Below, piece after piece: positions 7,904 to 13,910 of a stretch of 13,910 nt of DNA. The DNA is taken from contig CALCEX010000196.1 of assembly GCA_937900325.1 (NCBI GenBank), positions 1 through 13,910 on the forward strand, given 5' to 3'. The notes beneath the pieces were generated by a model. The model was not told the origin of the DNA, searched no databases, and saw only the letters and a program-made list of their open reading frames with translations. The DNA is from an uncultured Clostridia bacterium. Its GTDB lineage: Bacteria; Bacillota; Clostridia; Christensenellales; CAG-138. Numbering within the stretch: position 1 is the first letter of the stretch; the number at the start of each line of letters is the position of its first letter. The position numbers were made by a program, and so were the translations under genes.

Positions 7904-8944
7904 TTACTCCTTTTTCTCCGTATCTTCTTTCTTACTGGCGCTGAGCTTTTCCATGCGCTCGCGCCGTTCCCGCGCTTTTGCCTCGCGCTTTGCGGCATTC
8001 TTAGCCTTTCCCTTCTTTATGAGCTTTACTATCAGCACTATTACCGCAGCCAATACCGCGATCACCAGCAATGCGGGTATTGCGCATACTATGGCTACCA
8101 GCGCGTTCTCGAGGAATACGCCTACCGCGGCAAAGCTTTCTGCAATGCCTGTGGACATACGCTCGCCCATGCTTTCCTTTGCGGCAGGGCCTTTGGCGAG
8201 GCGGTTCTCATGGATATTCACATAGACTGTGGTATAGTCCACCAGATCGTCATAACGGCGCAGCTGAGTGGTGTACTGCTCTATCTCGAGCGTCGTCTCG
8301 GATATGGCCTGCTCGAGCTCTACCATATCCTCCATATTGCTGGTGGTTTTGAGTATTTCCTTGAGCCTGTCAAGCTGATCCCTAAGCACGCCCAGGCGGG
8401 TCTCGGTATCAAAGTAATTGAGGGTTATGTCCTCGGTTTCGCAGTTGCTGTATGTTATCTCCCCGGTACCCTGGGTAAAATCCACGAATTCCTTGACCCT
8501 GGCGGTGGGAATGCGGAACGTCAAATTGGCGGTGCGCCCGTCGTCGGAATATGTAACGGGCTTTGTGCCGCTTATGCTGGAGGACTGTATATAGCCGCCA
8601 AGCTGTGCCGCCTTATCCTGAAGCTGGTTGAAGTGAGTATCGAACTCATCGGTCTGCATATCAAAGGTATAGGTGGTGATTATCTTGTGATTGCCGTAGT
8701 TCGGATCGGCTTCCCCTGCGTCAAAGCCATCGGCTGTGGTTTGAGTCTCTGCTGCCGCGGGAGCCTCGTCGTAGCCCGACTCCTGGGTCTTAGCCTCTGA
8801 TGGCGACCAGTCGGCTGTGTCATATGCATAGCTTTCCTCTGTTTGCGCCTTCATAGAGGACTGCGAAGCCGCGCAGCCGCAAAGCACGCAAAGCAACGCG
8901 AGTGCAAGCATTGCACATACTGTGATCTTTAACCTCTTCGTCAT
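7904..8944 (-). CDS. DUF4349 lipoprotein with C-terminal membrane helix
   Basis: A 346-residue envelope protein. The signal peptide ends in LCGC, with the lipid-anchored Cys at residue 24. A Ser/Thr/Ala/Glu-rich linker (about 25-85) follows. The DUF4349 domain then spans about 85-275, with TYTFDMQTDEF, the paired element FRIPTARVKEFVDF and a helical region likely to form a coiled coil (ETRLGVLRDQLDRLKEIL through EIEQYTTQLRRYDDL). Near the end comes a strong membrane helix (about 283-312) and a highly basic 40-residue tail, probably cytoplasmic. The protein would thus be anchored at both ends. The start is ATG 8944, with GGAGGT seven bases upstream; an in-frame ATG at 8992 has no such site and precedes the signal peptide. 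Function is unknown. First gene of an operon with the SIMPL gene. Confidence 0.9.
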   Translation of the reverse strand: MTKRLKITVCAMLALALLCVLCGCAASQSSMKAQTEESYAYDTADWSPSEAKTQESGYDEAPAAAETQTTADGFDAGEADPNYGNHKIITTYTFDMQTDEFDTHFNQLQDKAAQLGGYIQSSSISGTKPVTYSDDGRTANLTFRIPTARVKEFVDFTQGTGEITYSNCETEDITLNYFDTETRLGVLRDQLDRLKEILKTTSNMEDMVELEQAISETTLEIEQYTTQLRRYDDLVDYTTVYVNIHENRLAKGPAAKESMGERMSTGIAESFAAVGVFLENALVAIVCAIPALLVIAVLAAVIVLIVKLIKKGKAKNAAKREAKARERRERMEKLSASKKEDTEKKE

Positions 8945-8994
8945 AATAAATACCTCCGTTATACCCTGTGCGGGACTTTGTGTGGGCCTCATGT

Positions 8995-9016
8995 CTCTTA
9001 TGCCTCTCTTATGCCT
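8995..9016. repeat. Tandem 11-bp direct repeat in the DUF4349 leader
   Basis: CTCTTATGCCT occurs twice without a gap (8995-9005 and 9006-9016), between the promoter and the DUF4349 start. On the transcript it reads AGGCATAAGAG twice. It could be a regulator site or a replication-slippage duplication. Confidence 0.8.
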
Positions 9017-9071
9017 ATAAAACGTGCGGGCAGGCGGAATGGTTGCGTTTTTTTAAATTTATCCTGAAATA

Positions 9072-9100
9072 ATTATATCAGCCTTCACTTTTCCGGACAA
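9072..9100 (-). promoter_or_regulatory. Extended -10 promoter of the DUF4349-SIMPL operon
   Basis: On the minus strand, TTGTCC (9095-9100) and a perfect TATAAT (9072-9077) are 17 bases apart, with TGA directly before the -10 (extended -10 form). The -35 and most of the spacer lie inside the last codons of the EamA gene. It gives a leader of about 120 bases. A near-perfect 18-bp dyad (9064-9081) covers the -10. Confidence 0.75.
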
Positions 9101-9996
9101 GCGCCCCTTCGTTCCCATACGCCTGTTATTACGCCGCATATTATGAGCAGCGCACCTATTACGCTCATGAGCGTAATAGGCTCATGCAGGAACAGGGCGC
9201 CTGTTAAGAGCGTTACAAACGGGTTTACATAAATATAGGTGTTCACCTTAACTATGCCGAGCCTTCGGGTCGCCATGTTCCATGTGGTATAGCTTATCCC
9301 GCTGCCAAGTATGCCAAGAAACGCTATGCTGAAGAGCTTTTGCGGGTCTGCGAGTTCATACAGCGGCATATTCAGCTCCCCCGTTAAGCACGCAAGCGGC
9401 AGCGTGGTCAGTATCGCGAAAAAGGTCATCCTGCGCATAAGAAAAAAGCTCGAAAACCTGTGTACATAGCGCGTTATCATTACGGAGTACAGCGCCCAGC
9501 ATATCGCGGCGGCTATGGACAGCATATCCCCCAGCGGATTGAATTTCAGCACTACGGTTCCGTTGAATACCACCAGCGCCACGCCCGCAAGGGCAATGAG
9601 CGAGCCGTATACCGTGCTCTTTCTGAGCCTGTTCCCTTTTGTAAAAAAGTGCGCCAGCACGGCAGTCCATATGGGCGCCGAAGCTACGAGTATGCTTACG
9701 TTTGATGCGAGGGTATACCTTAATGCATTGTTTTCGCAAAGGAAATATACCGTATCCGCAAAAAGCGACATAAAAAACATACCGAGATTATCCCGGGCCG
9801 TAGTCTTTTCCATCCTTGGATACATGCACCACAGCACGGCATACGCCACGAAAAAACGCAGCAGCATTATCTGCACAGGCGTAAATACGCCGAGCAGCGT
9901 CTTGCTGAATATGAACGTGCTGCCCCATACGCATATGGTCGCCAGCGCCATGAGGTGGCCGCCAAGCTCTCCGAGCTCCCTTGTGCCGCGTTCCAT
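9085..9996 (-). CDS. EamA/DMT family transporter
   Basis: A membrane transporter of the drug/metabolite (DMT) superfamily with two EamA repeats and about ten membrane helices in 303 residues. The first repeat opens at LMALATICVWGSTFIFSK; the second starts near FNPLGDMLSIAAAICWALYS. The region near residue 250 (NTYIYVNPFVTLLTGALFLHEPIT when read through) is typical of the last helices of the family. Substrate cannot be read from sequence; relatives export amino acids or other metabolites. The start is taken as ATG 9996, eight bases after GGAG; ATG 10002, two codons earlier, lies too close to that site. It is divergent from the Na/Pi cotransporter. No terminator is seen at its end, so read-through into the DUF4349 operon is possible. 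Confidence 0.9.
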   Translation of the reverse strand: MERGTRELGELGGHLMALATICVWGSTFIFSKTLLGVFTPVQIMLLRFFVAYAVLWCMYPRMEKTTARDNLGMFFMSLFADTVYFLCENNALRYTLASNVSILVASAPIWTAVLAHFFTKGNRLRKSTVYGSLIALAGVALVVFNGTVVLKFNPLGDMLSIAAAICWALYSVMITRYVHRFSSFFLMRRMTFFAILTTLPLACLTGELNMPLYELADPQKLFSIAFLGILGSGISYTTWNMATRRLGIVKVNTYIYVNPFVTLLTGALFLHEPITLMSVIGALLIICGVITGVWERRGACPEK

Positions 9997-10044
9997 GGAC
10001 ATTTCTCCTTATCGGTTGTTAAAACCAGTTCGTTATTTTGCAGT

Positions 10045-10053
10045 ATTATATCA
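10045..10053 (-). promoter_or_regulatory. Extended -10 promoter element of the EamA gene
   Basis: TGATATAAT on the minus strand: a perfect TATAAT (10045-10050) with the TGN extension. No good -35 is found at 17 bases, which an extended -10 can tolerate. It lies about 50 bases before the EamA start. Confidence 0.65.
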
Positions 10054-10071
10054 CAGCCCCTATTATTTCGC

Positions 10072-10100
10072 TTTACTTTTCGCAAAAAAAACAGTAAAGT
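10072..10100 (+). promoter_or_regulatory. Candidate promoter of the Na/Pi cotransporter gene
   Basis: TTTACT (10072-10077) and TAAAGT (10095-10100) are spaced by 17 bases; each matches consensus at four of six positions. It would give a leader of about 120 bases that contains the palindrome at 10133-10148. TTGACT at 10126 is a better -35 but has no acceptable -10. Confidence 0.35.
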
Positions 10101-10132
10101 AGTATTTGGTGGTAGTATGGCGTAGTTGACTT

Positions 10133-10148
10133 GCGAAAATATTTTCGC
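10133..10148. promoter_or_regulatory. 16-bp perfect palindrome, possible operator
   Basis: GCGAAAATATTTTCGC is its own reverse complement. It lies in the leader of the Na/Pi gene. The arm sequence TTTCGC also occurs twice more upstream, at 10066-10071 and 10078-10083, 12 bases apart. A binding site for a dimeric regulator is inferred. Confidence 0.5.
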
Positions 10149-10210
10149 GCATTTCGGCGGGTTTTCCCAGCCCGGCAGCCACTGTTTTTATGCGCCGACA
10201 AACCTTTTTA

Positions 10211-10216
10211 GGGAGG
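10211..10216 (+). promoter_or_regulatory. Ribosome binding site deciding a GTG start
   Basis: GGGAGG lies 12 bases before GTG 10229. The in-frame ATG at 10190 lies upstream of it and has no ribosome binding site. The spacing is on the long side. Confidence 0.6.
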
Positions 10217-10228
10217 ACATTTATAAAA

Positions 10229-12022
10229 GTGGGTATTTTCTCTGTAATTTCACTTTTGGGCGGGCTCTCCATCTTCCTGTACGGAATGGACGTCATGGGG
10301 GACGGCCTGAAAAGCAGCTCCAGCAAGGCCCTTAAAAGCATGCTGGAAAAGGTCACCCACAGCGCGGTGCTGGGTATGCTTACGGGTACGCTCGTAACCA
10401 GCGTCATACAAAGCTCCACCGCCACAATAGTGCTTACGGTAGGACTTATGGGCGCAGGCATACTCAACCTCCGCCAGTCCATAAGCATAGTCATGGGCGC
10501 CAACATAGGCACCACCATCACGGCGCAGATAATCCGCCTGATGGATATAAACTCAAGCAGCGCGGCATTCCTCGAAATATTCAAGCCCTCCACATTGGCG
10601 CCTCTGGCTCTGCTTGGAGGAATAATACTTCTCAAATTCATCAAAAGCCAAAAAACAAAGGGCGTCGGCATGATGCTGATGGGCTTCGGCATCCTTTTCA
10701 CCGGCCTTATGGGCATGACGGAGGCGGTATCCCCCCTGTCCGAATCACAGGTGTTTGTGGATGTTCTGCATAAATTTTCCGATGTTCCCGTACTGGGCAT
10801 ATTGACCGGCCTTATAGTCACCTTTATCCTGCAGAGCTCCTCTGCCGTGGTAGGTATAGTCCAGGCGCTTTCGTCTACCGGCGCTATCACCTTCCAAACC
10901 GTATATCCCCTTATAATAGGCATCAACCTTGGCACCTGCATATCCACCGCCGTAATATGCTCCATCGGTTCCGACAAGGACGCCAAGCGCACCGGCATTG
11001 CGCACATACTTTTCAACTGCGCCGGCACGGTGCTGTTTATGATCGCAATAGCCCTGCTGCATAACGCCGGGGCGCTGAACGGTATATGGAATAAGCCCAT
11101 GAACAGCGGCGGGATAGCAAATTTCACCACCATATTCAATCTGGTGACCGCCATTGTGCTGCTGCCTTTTACGAACACGCTTGTAAAGCTCACCACCATC
11201 ATAGTTAAGGACTCCCCGGACGATACCGAGGAGGCCTATCCTGAAATGCGCACCCTGGACGAGAAGCTGTTCATATCTCCCGCGTTAGCCCTTCATCAGG
11301 TCAACGTGGCCGCGGCCAGCATGGGCAGGCTGGCCCGCAAGAACTTTAACCGAAGCATAGAGCAGCTGGTTTCCTATGACGCTGAGCGCAGCGCAAAAAT
11401 ATCCTCCGCAGAGGACAGGCTGGACAGCTTTACAGACGCCGCGGAGAATTACCTCATAAAGCTTTCCAACCATATCGACAGCACGGAGGACACCAACGAG
11501 CTGAACCTGCTGCTTCAGGCCGTCACCGACTTTGAGCGTATAGGCGATTACGCAACAAACATAAACGACCTTAGCGCCCGCCTGGTAGCGGACGGACATG
11601 CTTTCTCCGAAACCGCAAAGAAGGAGTTAAAGGTACTTTCCTCCGCTCTTACCGAGATAATCGACCTTACCGTAGAAGCCTTCGCCAACGGAGACGACGC
11701 CATGGCAAGGCGCATAGAGCCTCTCGAAGAGGTGATCGATGAAATGGTCGCCACTCTGAAGGACAGGCATATCGCTCGCCTGAAGAGCGGCTCCTGTACC
11801 ATAGGCGCGGGGCTGGTGTTCATAGAGGTGCTGACCCATATGGGCCGCGCCGCCGACCAGTGCTCCAGCATAGCGGTATTCCTGCTGGGCCGCCACAACG
11901 AGGAGATACTGAACAACCACCACGCCTACCTGCACGAGCTGCATAAGGGTGCCGACGCCTACTACGCCTCCGAATTTGAGGCGAGGCGCAAGGAGTTTCT
12001 CGATCCCATAGAGGCGCTGTAA
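10229..12022 (+). CDS. Na+/phosphate cotransporter with PhoU-like C-terminal domain
   Basis: A 597-residue NptA/PNaS-type sodium-driven phosphate transporter. The membrane part (about 1-325) has two inverted repeats, each with the QSS signature: QSSTA at 61-65 followed by GANIGTT at 90-96, and QSSSA at 202-206 followed by GINLGTC at 231-237. A PhoU-like helical domain (about 345-560) follows, with FERIGDYATNINDL in its first half, and a short charged tail. The fused PhoU domain may sense phosphate or cap transport (known architecture, role inferred). The start is taken as GTG 10229, which fits the family start ahead of SLLGGLSIFLYGM; ATG 10190 would add 13 residues. It is the only plus-strand gene here, divergent from EamA, and ends at a strong terminator. 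Confidence 0.94.
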   Translation: MGIFSVISLLGGLSIFLYGMDVMGDGLKSSSSKALKSMLEKVTHSAVLGMLTGTLVTSVIQSSTATIVLTVGLMGAGILNLRQSISIVMGANIGTTITAQIIRLMDINSSSAAFLEIFKPSTLAPLALLGGIILLKFIKSQKTKGVGMMLMGFGILFTGLMGMTEAVSPLSESQVFVDVLHKFSDVPVLGILTGLIVTFILQSSSAVVGIVQALSSTGAITFQTVYPLIIGINLGTCISTAVICSIGSDKDAKRTGIAHILFNCAGTVLFMIAIALLHNAGALNGIWNKPMNSGGIANFTTIFNLVTAIVLLPFTNTLVKLTTIIVKDSPDDTEEAYPEMRTLDEKLFISPALALHQVNVAAASMGRLARKNFNRSIEQLVSYDAERSAKISSAEDRLDSFTDAAENYLIKLSNHIDSTEDTNELNLLLQAVTDFERIGDYATNINDLSARLVADGHAFSETAKKELKVLSSALTEIIDLTVEAFANGDDAMARRIEPLEEVIDEMVATLKDRHIARLKSGSCTIGAGLVFIEVLTHMGRAADQCSSIAVFLLGRHNEEILNNHHAYLHELHKGADAYYASEFEARRKEFLDPIEAL

Positions 12023-12051
12023 GCGGCAGCTTCAGGGCATGCAAATATAAG

Positions 12052-12089
12052 AAGGATATATGGCCCATTGCGCCATATATCCTTTTTTT
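12052..12089 (+). terminator. Strong intrinsic terminator after the Na/Pi cotransporter
   Basis: A perfect 13-bp stem (AAGGATATATGGC at 12052-12064 with its complement at 12072-12084, 7-nt loop) runs into seven T (12083-12089). On the minus strand the same stem is followed by TTCTTATATTT, so it may also stop transcripts from the convergent nucleotidase gene. Confidence 0.93.
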
Positions 12090-12138
12090 CAAGTTCCAAA
12101 GCTGCGGCGTTTCCTTATAAACCGCGTGCGATCTGATC

Positions 12139-12825
12139 TTATATTCTTTTCAGCAGTGCCGGAAGCTCATATAAGCGCCTTATCTCATGGTCCGGGCGCA
12201 CACCCTCCTCATCCGCCGCGCAGTCGCGGTTGAACCATATGGTGGTTATGCCGGCGTTCTTGCCGCCCTGCATATCGGCCGAAAGGCTGTCTCCCAATAT
12301 GGCGGTATGCGTTCTGCAAAATCCCGGTATCTTTTCAAAGCATCTTTGAAAATACTCCGGCTCAGGCTTGCGGCCGCCTATTTCCTCGGAAATAAACATA
12401 TCGTCAAAGTATTTCTCTATACCGGCGCTGTCTATGCGGCTGTGCTGCACCTTCGCTATGCCGTTTGAGGCAAGGTAAAGCCTGTATTTGCCGTGAAGTT
12501 CCTCGAGCATATCCTCTGCCCCATCGACAAAATAATGGCCTATCGCCAGCAGTTTCTCATATACCTCGGCGGTATTCTCAGGAGATACATCTATTTTGAA
12601 CTCGTCAAAAAGCTGCCTGAAGCGGCTGACCTTTACCTCTGCAATGGTGATCTGCCCCTTTTCAAGCCTTTTCCAGTGGACAAGGTTTATGGCGCTGTAC
12701 CGGCTGAGAAGCTCTTTTGCAGGCTCAATACCCATGGCTCTGAGGGCGCCCGCAAGCGCGGGCCCCTCGGCCTTGTTAAAATCCAATATGGTGTTGTCCA
12801 GATCTATAAGCAGCGTATCTATCAT
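12139..12825 (-). CDS. YjjG/YfnB-type HAD phosphatase (noncanonical pyrimidine nucleotidase)
   Basis: A 228-residue cytoplasmic HAD hydrolase. The four HAD motifs are intact: DLDNT (nucleophile Asp8, acid/base Asp10), ASNG (Ser120), Lys153 in GGRKPEPEYF, and GDSLSADMQGGKNAGI (Asp179, Asp184). The cap helix region follows motif I. The GDSLSADMQGG and IWFN pattern matches the YjjG/YfnB group, whose known members dephosphorylate pyrimidine nucleoside monophosphates, including damaged ones. That activity is inferred here, and other phosphate monoesters are possible. The start is ATG 12825; GTG 12831 is also in frame. No good Shine-Dalgarno sequence exists, and the transketolase stop is only 9 bases upstream, so translation is probably coupled to that gene. 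Confidence 0.88.
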   Translation of the reverse strand: MIDTLLIDLDNTILDFNKAEGPALAGALRAMGIEPAKELLSRYSAINLVHWKRLEKGQITIAEVKVSRFRQLFDEFKIDVSPENTAEVYEKLLAIGHYFVDGAEDMLEELHGKYRLYLASNGIAKVQHSRIDSAGIEKYFDDMFISEEIGGRKPEPEYFQRCFEKIPGFCRTHTAILGDSLSADMQGGKNAGITTIWFNRDCAADEEGVRPDHEIRRLYELPALLKRI

Positions 12826-12834
12826 ACACACGTC

Positions 12835-13910
12835 TTACTTGCTCATTGCCCTTTCCGCCGCGGCCACTACGTTTTCCACCGTAAAGCCGAACTCCTTAAA
12901 GAGTACGCCTGCGGGGGCGGAGGCGCCAAAGCGGTCTATGGTAACTGTCTCACCATCCAGCCCGGTATATTTATACCAGCTCATGGCGCAGCCTGCTTCT
13001 ATGGCCACCCTCGCCCTTACCGCGCCGGGCAGCACGCTCTCCTTATACTCCGCGCTCTGCCTGTCAAATATATCGGTGCAGGGCATGGATACCACGCGAA
13101 CCCTTTTGCCCTTTTCCGCAAGCGCATCCGCCGCCTTCATGGCAAGCTCCACCTCCGAGCCGCTGGCTATGAGTATCACATCGGGCTTTTCGCAGCCGCG
13201 CAGTACATAGCCGCCCAGCATGGCTTTCTTTACGTCCGTCTCCTCAAGCTGGGGCAGGTTCTGGCGGGTAAGCGCCAGCGCGGTGGGCATAGTTCCAGAC
13301 AGGGCCGCAATATAAGCCGCAGCGGTTTCCTTCTTATCCGCGGGGCGGAACAGATTGGTATCGGGTATAGCCCTTATGGAGGCGAGGTGCTCGATAGGCT
13401 GATGGGTGGGGCCGTCCTCCCCTACGCCTATGCTGTCGTGGGTAAGTATGTACAGCACGGGCAGCTTCATGAGGGCCGCCATGCGCATTGCAGGCTTGAG
13501 GTAATCCGAGAATACCATAAATGTGGCGCAATAGGCGCGCAGCCCGCCGTAAAGCATTATGCCGTTGCAGGCAGCCGCCATGGCAAATTCGCGTATGCCA
13601 AAATGTATATTTGCGCCGTCCCTTTCCTCCCTGGAGTAATAAGGCCTGCCCTTGAGCTCGCTCTTGTTTGAGGGAGCCAGGTCGGCGCTGCCGCCAAAGA
13701 AATTGGGCATATATTCTGCCGCAAGGTTAAGTATCTCGCCGCTTGCGGCGCGGGTGGCCATCGGCTTTTCGGCCGCGGTCAGCCGGGGATCGTCAAGCAG
13801 CGCCTCCGGCAGCCTGCTGTCGTGCCACCGCATCCACTCGGCATACAGCTCGGGATATGCGGCCTTGTAGCCCCCGAACATACTGTCGTATTCTTCCTCA
13901 GCCTTTGCAT
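12835..13910 (-). CDS. tkt: Transketolase, C-terminal half (5' end outside window)
   Basis: A thiamine-diphosphate enzyme that moves two-carbon units between sugar phosphates in the pentose phosphate pathway. The visible 357 residues are the end of a protein usually about 650 long; the N-terminal cofactor-pyrophosphate domain lies beyond the right edge. The pyrimidine-binding domain shows GGSADLAPSN, FGIREFAMAAACNGI (with the catalytic Glu) and THDSIGVGEDGPTHQPIEHL, followed by the substrate-phosphate region LTRQNLP. The C-terminal domain contains VILIASGSEVELA and the ending FGASAPAGVLFKEFGFT. An ATG at 13881 is internal, not the start, because the frame stays open and on-family (AKAEEEYDS) to the edge. 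The first gene of a pair with the HAD nucleotidase. Confidence 0.96.
   Translation of the reverse strand, partial: AKAEEEYDSMFGGYKAAYPELYAEWMRWHDSRLPEALLDDPRLTAAEKPMATRAASGEILNLAAEYMPNFFGGSADLAPSNKSELKGRPYYSREERDGANIHFGIREFAMAAACNGIMLYGGLRAYCATFMVFSDYLKPAMRMAALMKLPVLYILTHDSIGVGEDGPTHQPIEHLASIRAIPDTNLFRPADKKETAAAYIAALSGTMPTALALTRQNLPQLEETDVKKAMLGGYVLRGCEKPDVILIASGSEVELAMKAADALAEKGKRVRVVSMPCTDIFDRQSAEYKESVLPGAVRARVAIEAGCAMSWYKYTGLDGETVTIDRFGASAPAGVLFKEFGFTVENVVAAAERAMSK

Noticed and set aside
7685..8800. Plus-strand open frame (371 codons) opposite the two lipoprotein genes
   Set aside because: It spans the junction of DUF4349 and SIMPL; its hydrophobic look reflects the reverse complement of the signal and membrane segments.
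9017..9055. AAAACG...CGTTTTTTT as a plus-strand terminator
   Set aside because: Only a weak 6-bp stem with a 21-base loop, and no plus-strand gene ends there.
10126..10154. TTGACT as the -35 of the Na/Pi promoter with the palindrome as spacer
   Set aside because: The hexamers at 16-18 bases (for example GCATTT) match the -10 consensus poorly.
10063..11202. Minus-strand open frame (379 codons) opposite the Na/Pi cotransporter
   Set aside because: The plus-strand protein has clear QSS repeats and a PhoU domain. The minus-strand product is Met/Pro/Ser-rich without motifs.
12493..13671. Plus-strand open frame (392 codons) opposite transketolase and the HAD gene
   Set aside because: It crosses two well-supported genes on the other strand and shows no family features.
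1..13910. CRISPR, tRNA, rRNA, insertion sequence or prophage signals
   Set aside because: No repeat-spacer pattern, cloverleaf, transposase, integrase or terminal inverted repeats were seen on reading both strands. Short or divergent examples could be missed without a search tool.

Overview
The window looks like chromosomal DNA from an uncultured, gut-type member of the Clostridia (Bacillota). The basis is the gene set and order: a YajC / TIGR04086 membrane protein / RecJ / Apt / Rel series is typical of Clostridia. Other support comes from AGGAGG-type ribosome binding sites, SigA-like promoters, many short intrinsic terminators, and a bifunctional Rel instead of separate RelA and SpoT. GC content is moderate (about half), yet isoleucine is often written ATA. 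I cannot name a genus.

Layout. On the minus strand, reading from high to low coordinates: the C-terminal half of transketolase (cut by the right edge) followed closely by a YjjG-type HAD nucleotidase. On the plus strand, convergent with these: a Na+/phosphate cotransporter with a fused PhoU-like domain, ending in a strong terminator. Divergent from it on the minus strand: an EamA/DMT transporter. Then come a two-gene lipoprotein operon (DUF4349, then SIMPL/DUF541), a DUF2156 (LPG-synthase C-terminal-like) protein with its own promoter, yajC with its own promoter and terminator, a small TIGR04086 membrane protein, recJ, apt, and a bifunctional (p)ppGpp synthetase/hydrolase cut by the left edge.

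How the genes work together. The left half is housekeeping: protein export (YajC), recombination and repair (RecJ), purine salvage (Apt) and the stringent response (Rel). The middle is cell-envelope biology of uncertain function (DUF4349 plus SIMPL lipoproteins, DUF2156 acyltransferase-like protein). The right half is transport and central carbon metabolism. No mobile element, CRISPR array, tRNA, rRNA or phage gene was seen, and gene packing is tight. No stretch over 300 bases lacks a gene.

No clearly new system is present. The points most worth a second look are non-coding: a possible leaderless mRNA for the DUF2156 gene, an operator-like palindrome and repeated TTTTCGC half-sites between the EamA and phosphate transporter genes, and a dyad lying over the -10 box of the lipoprotein operon.
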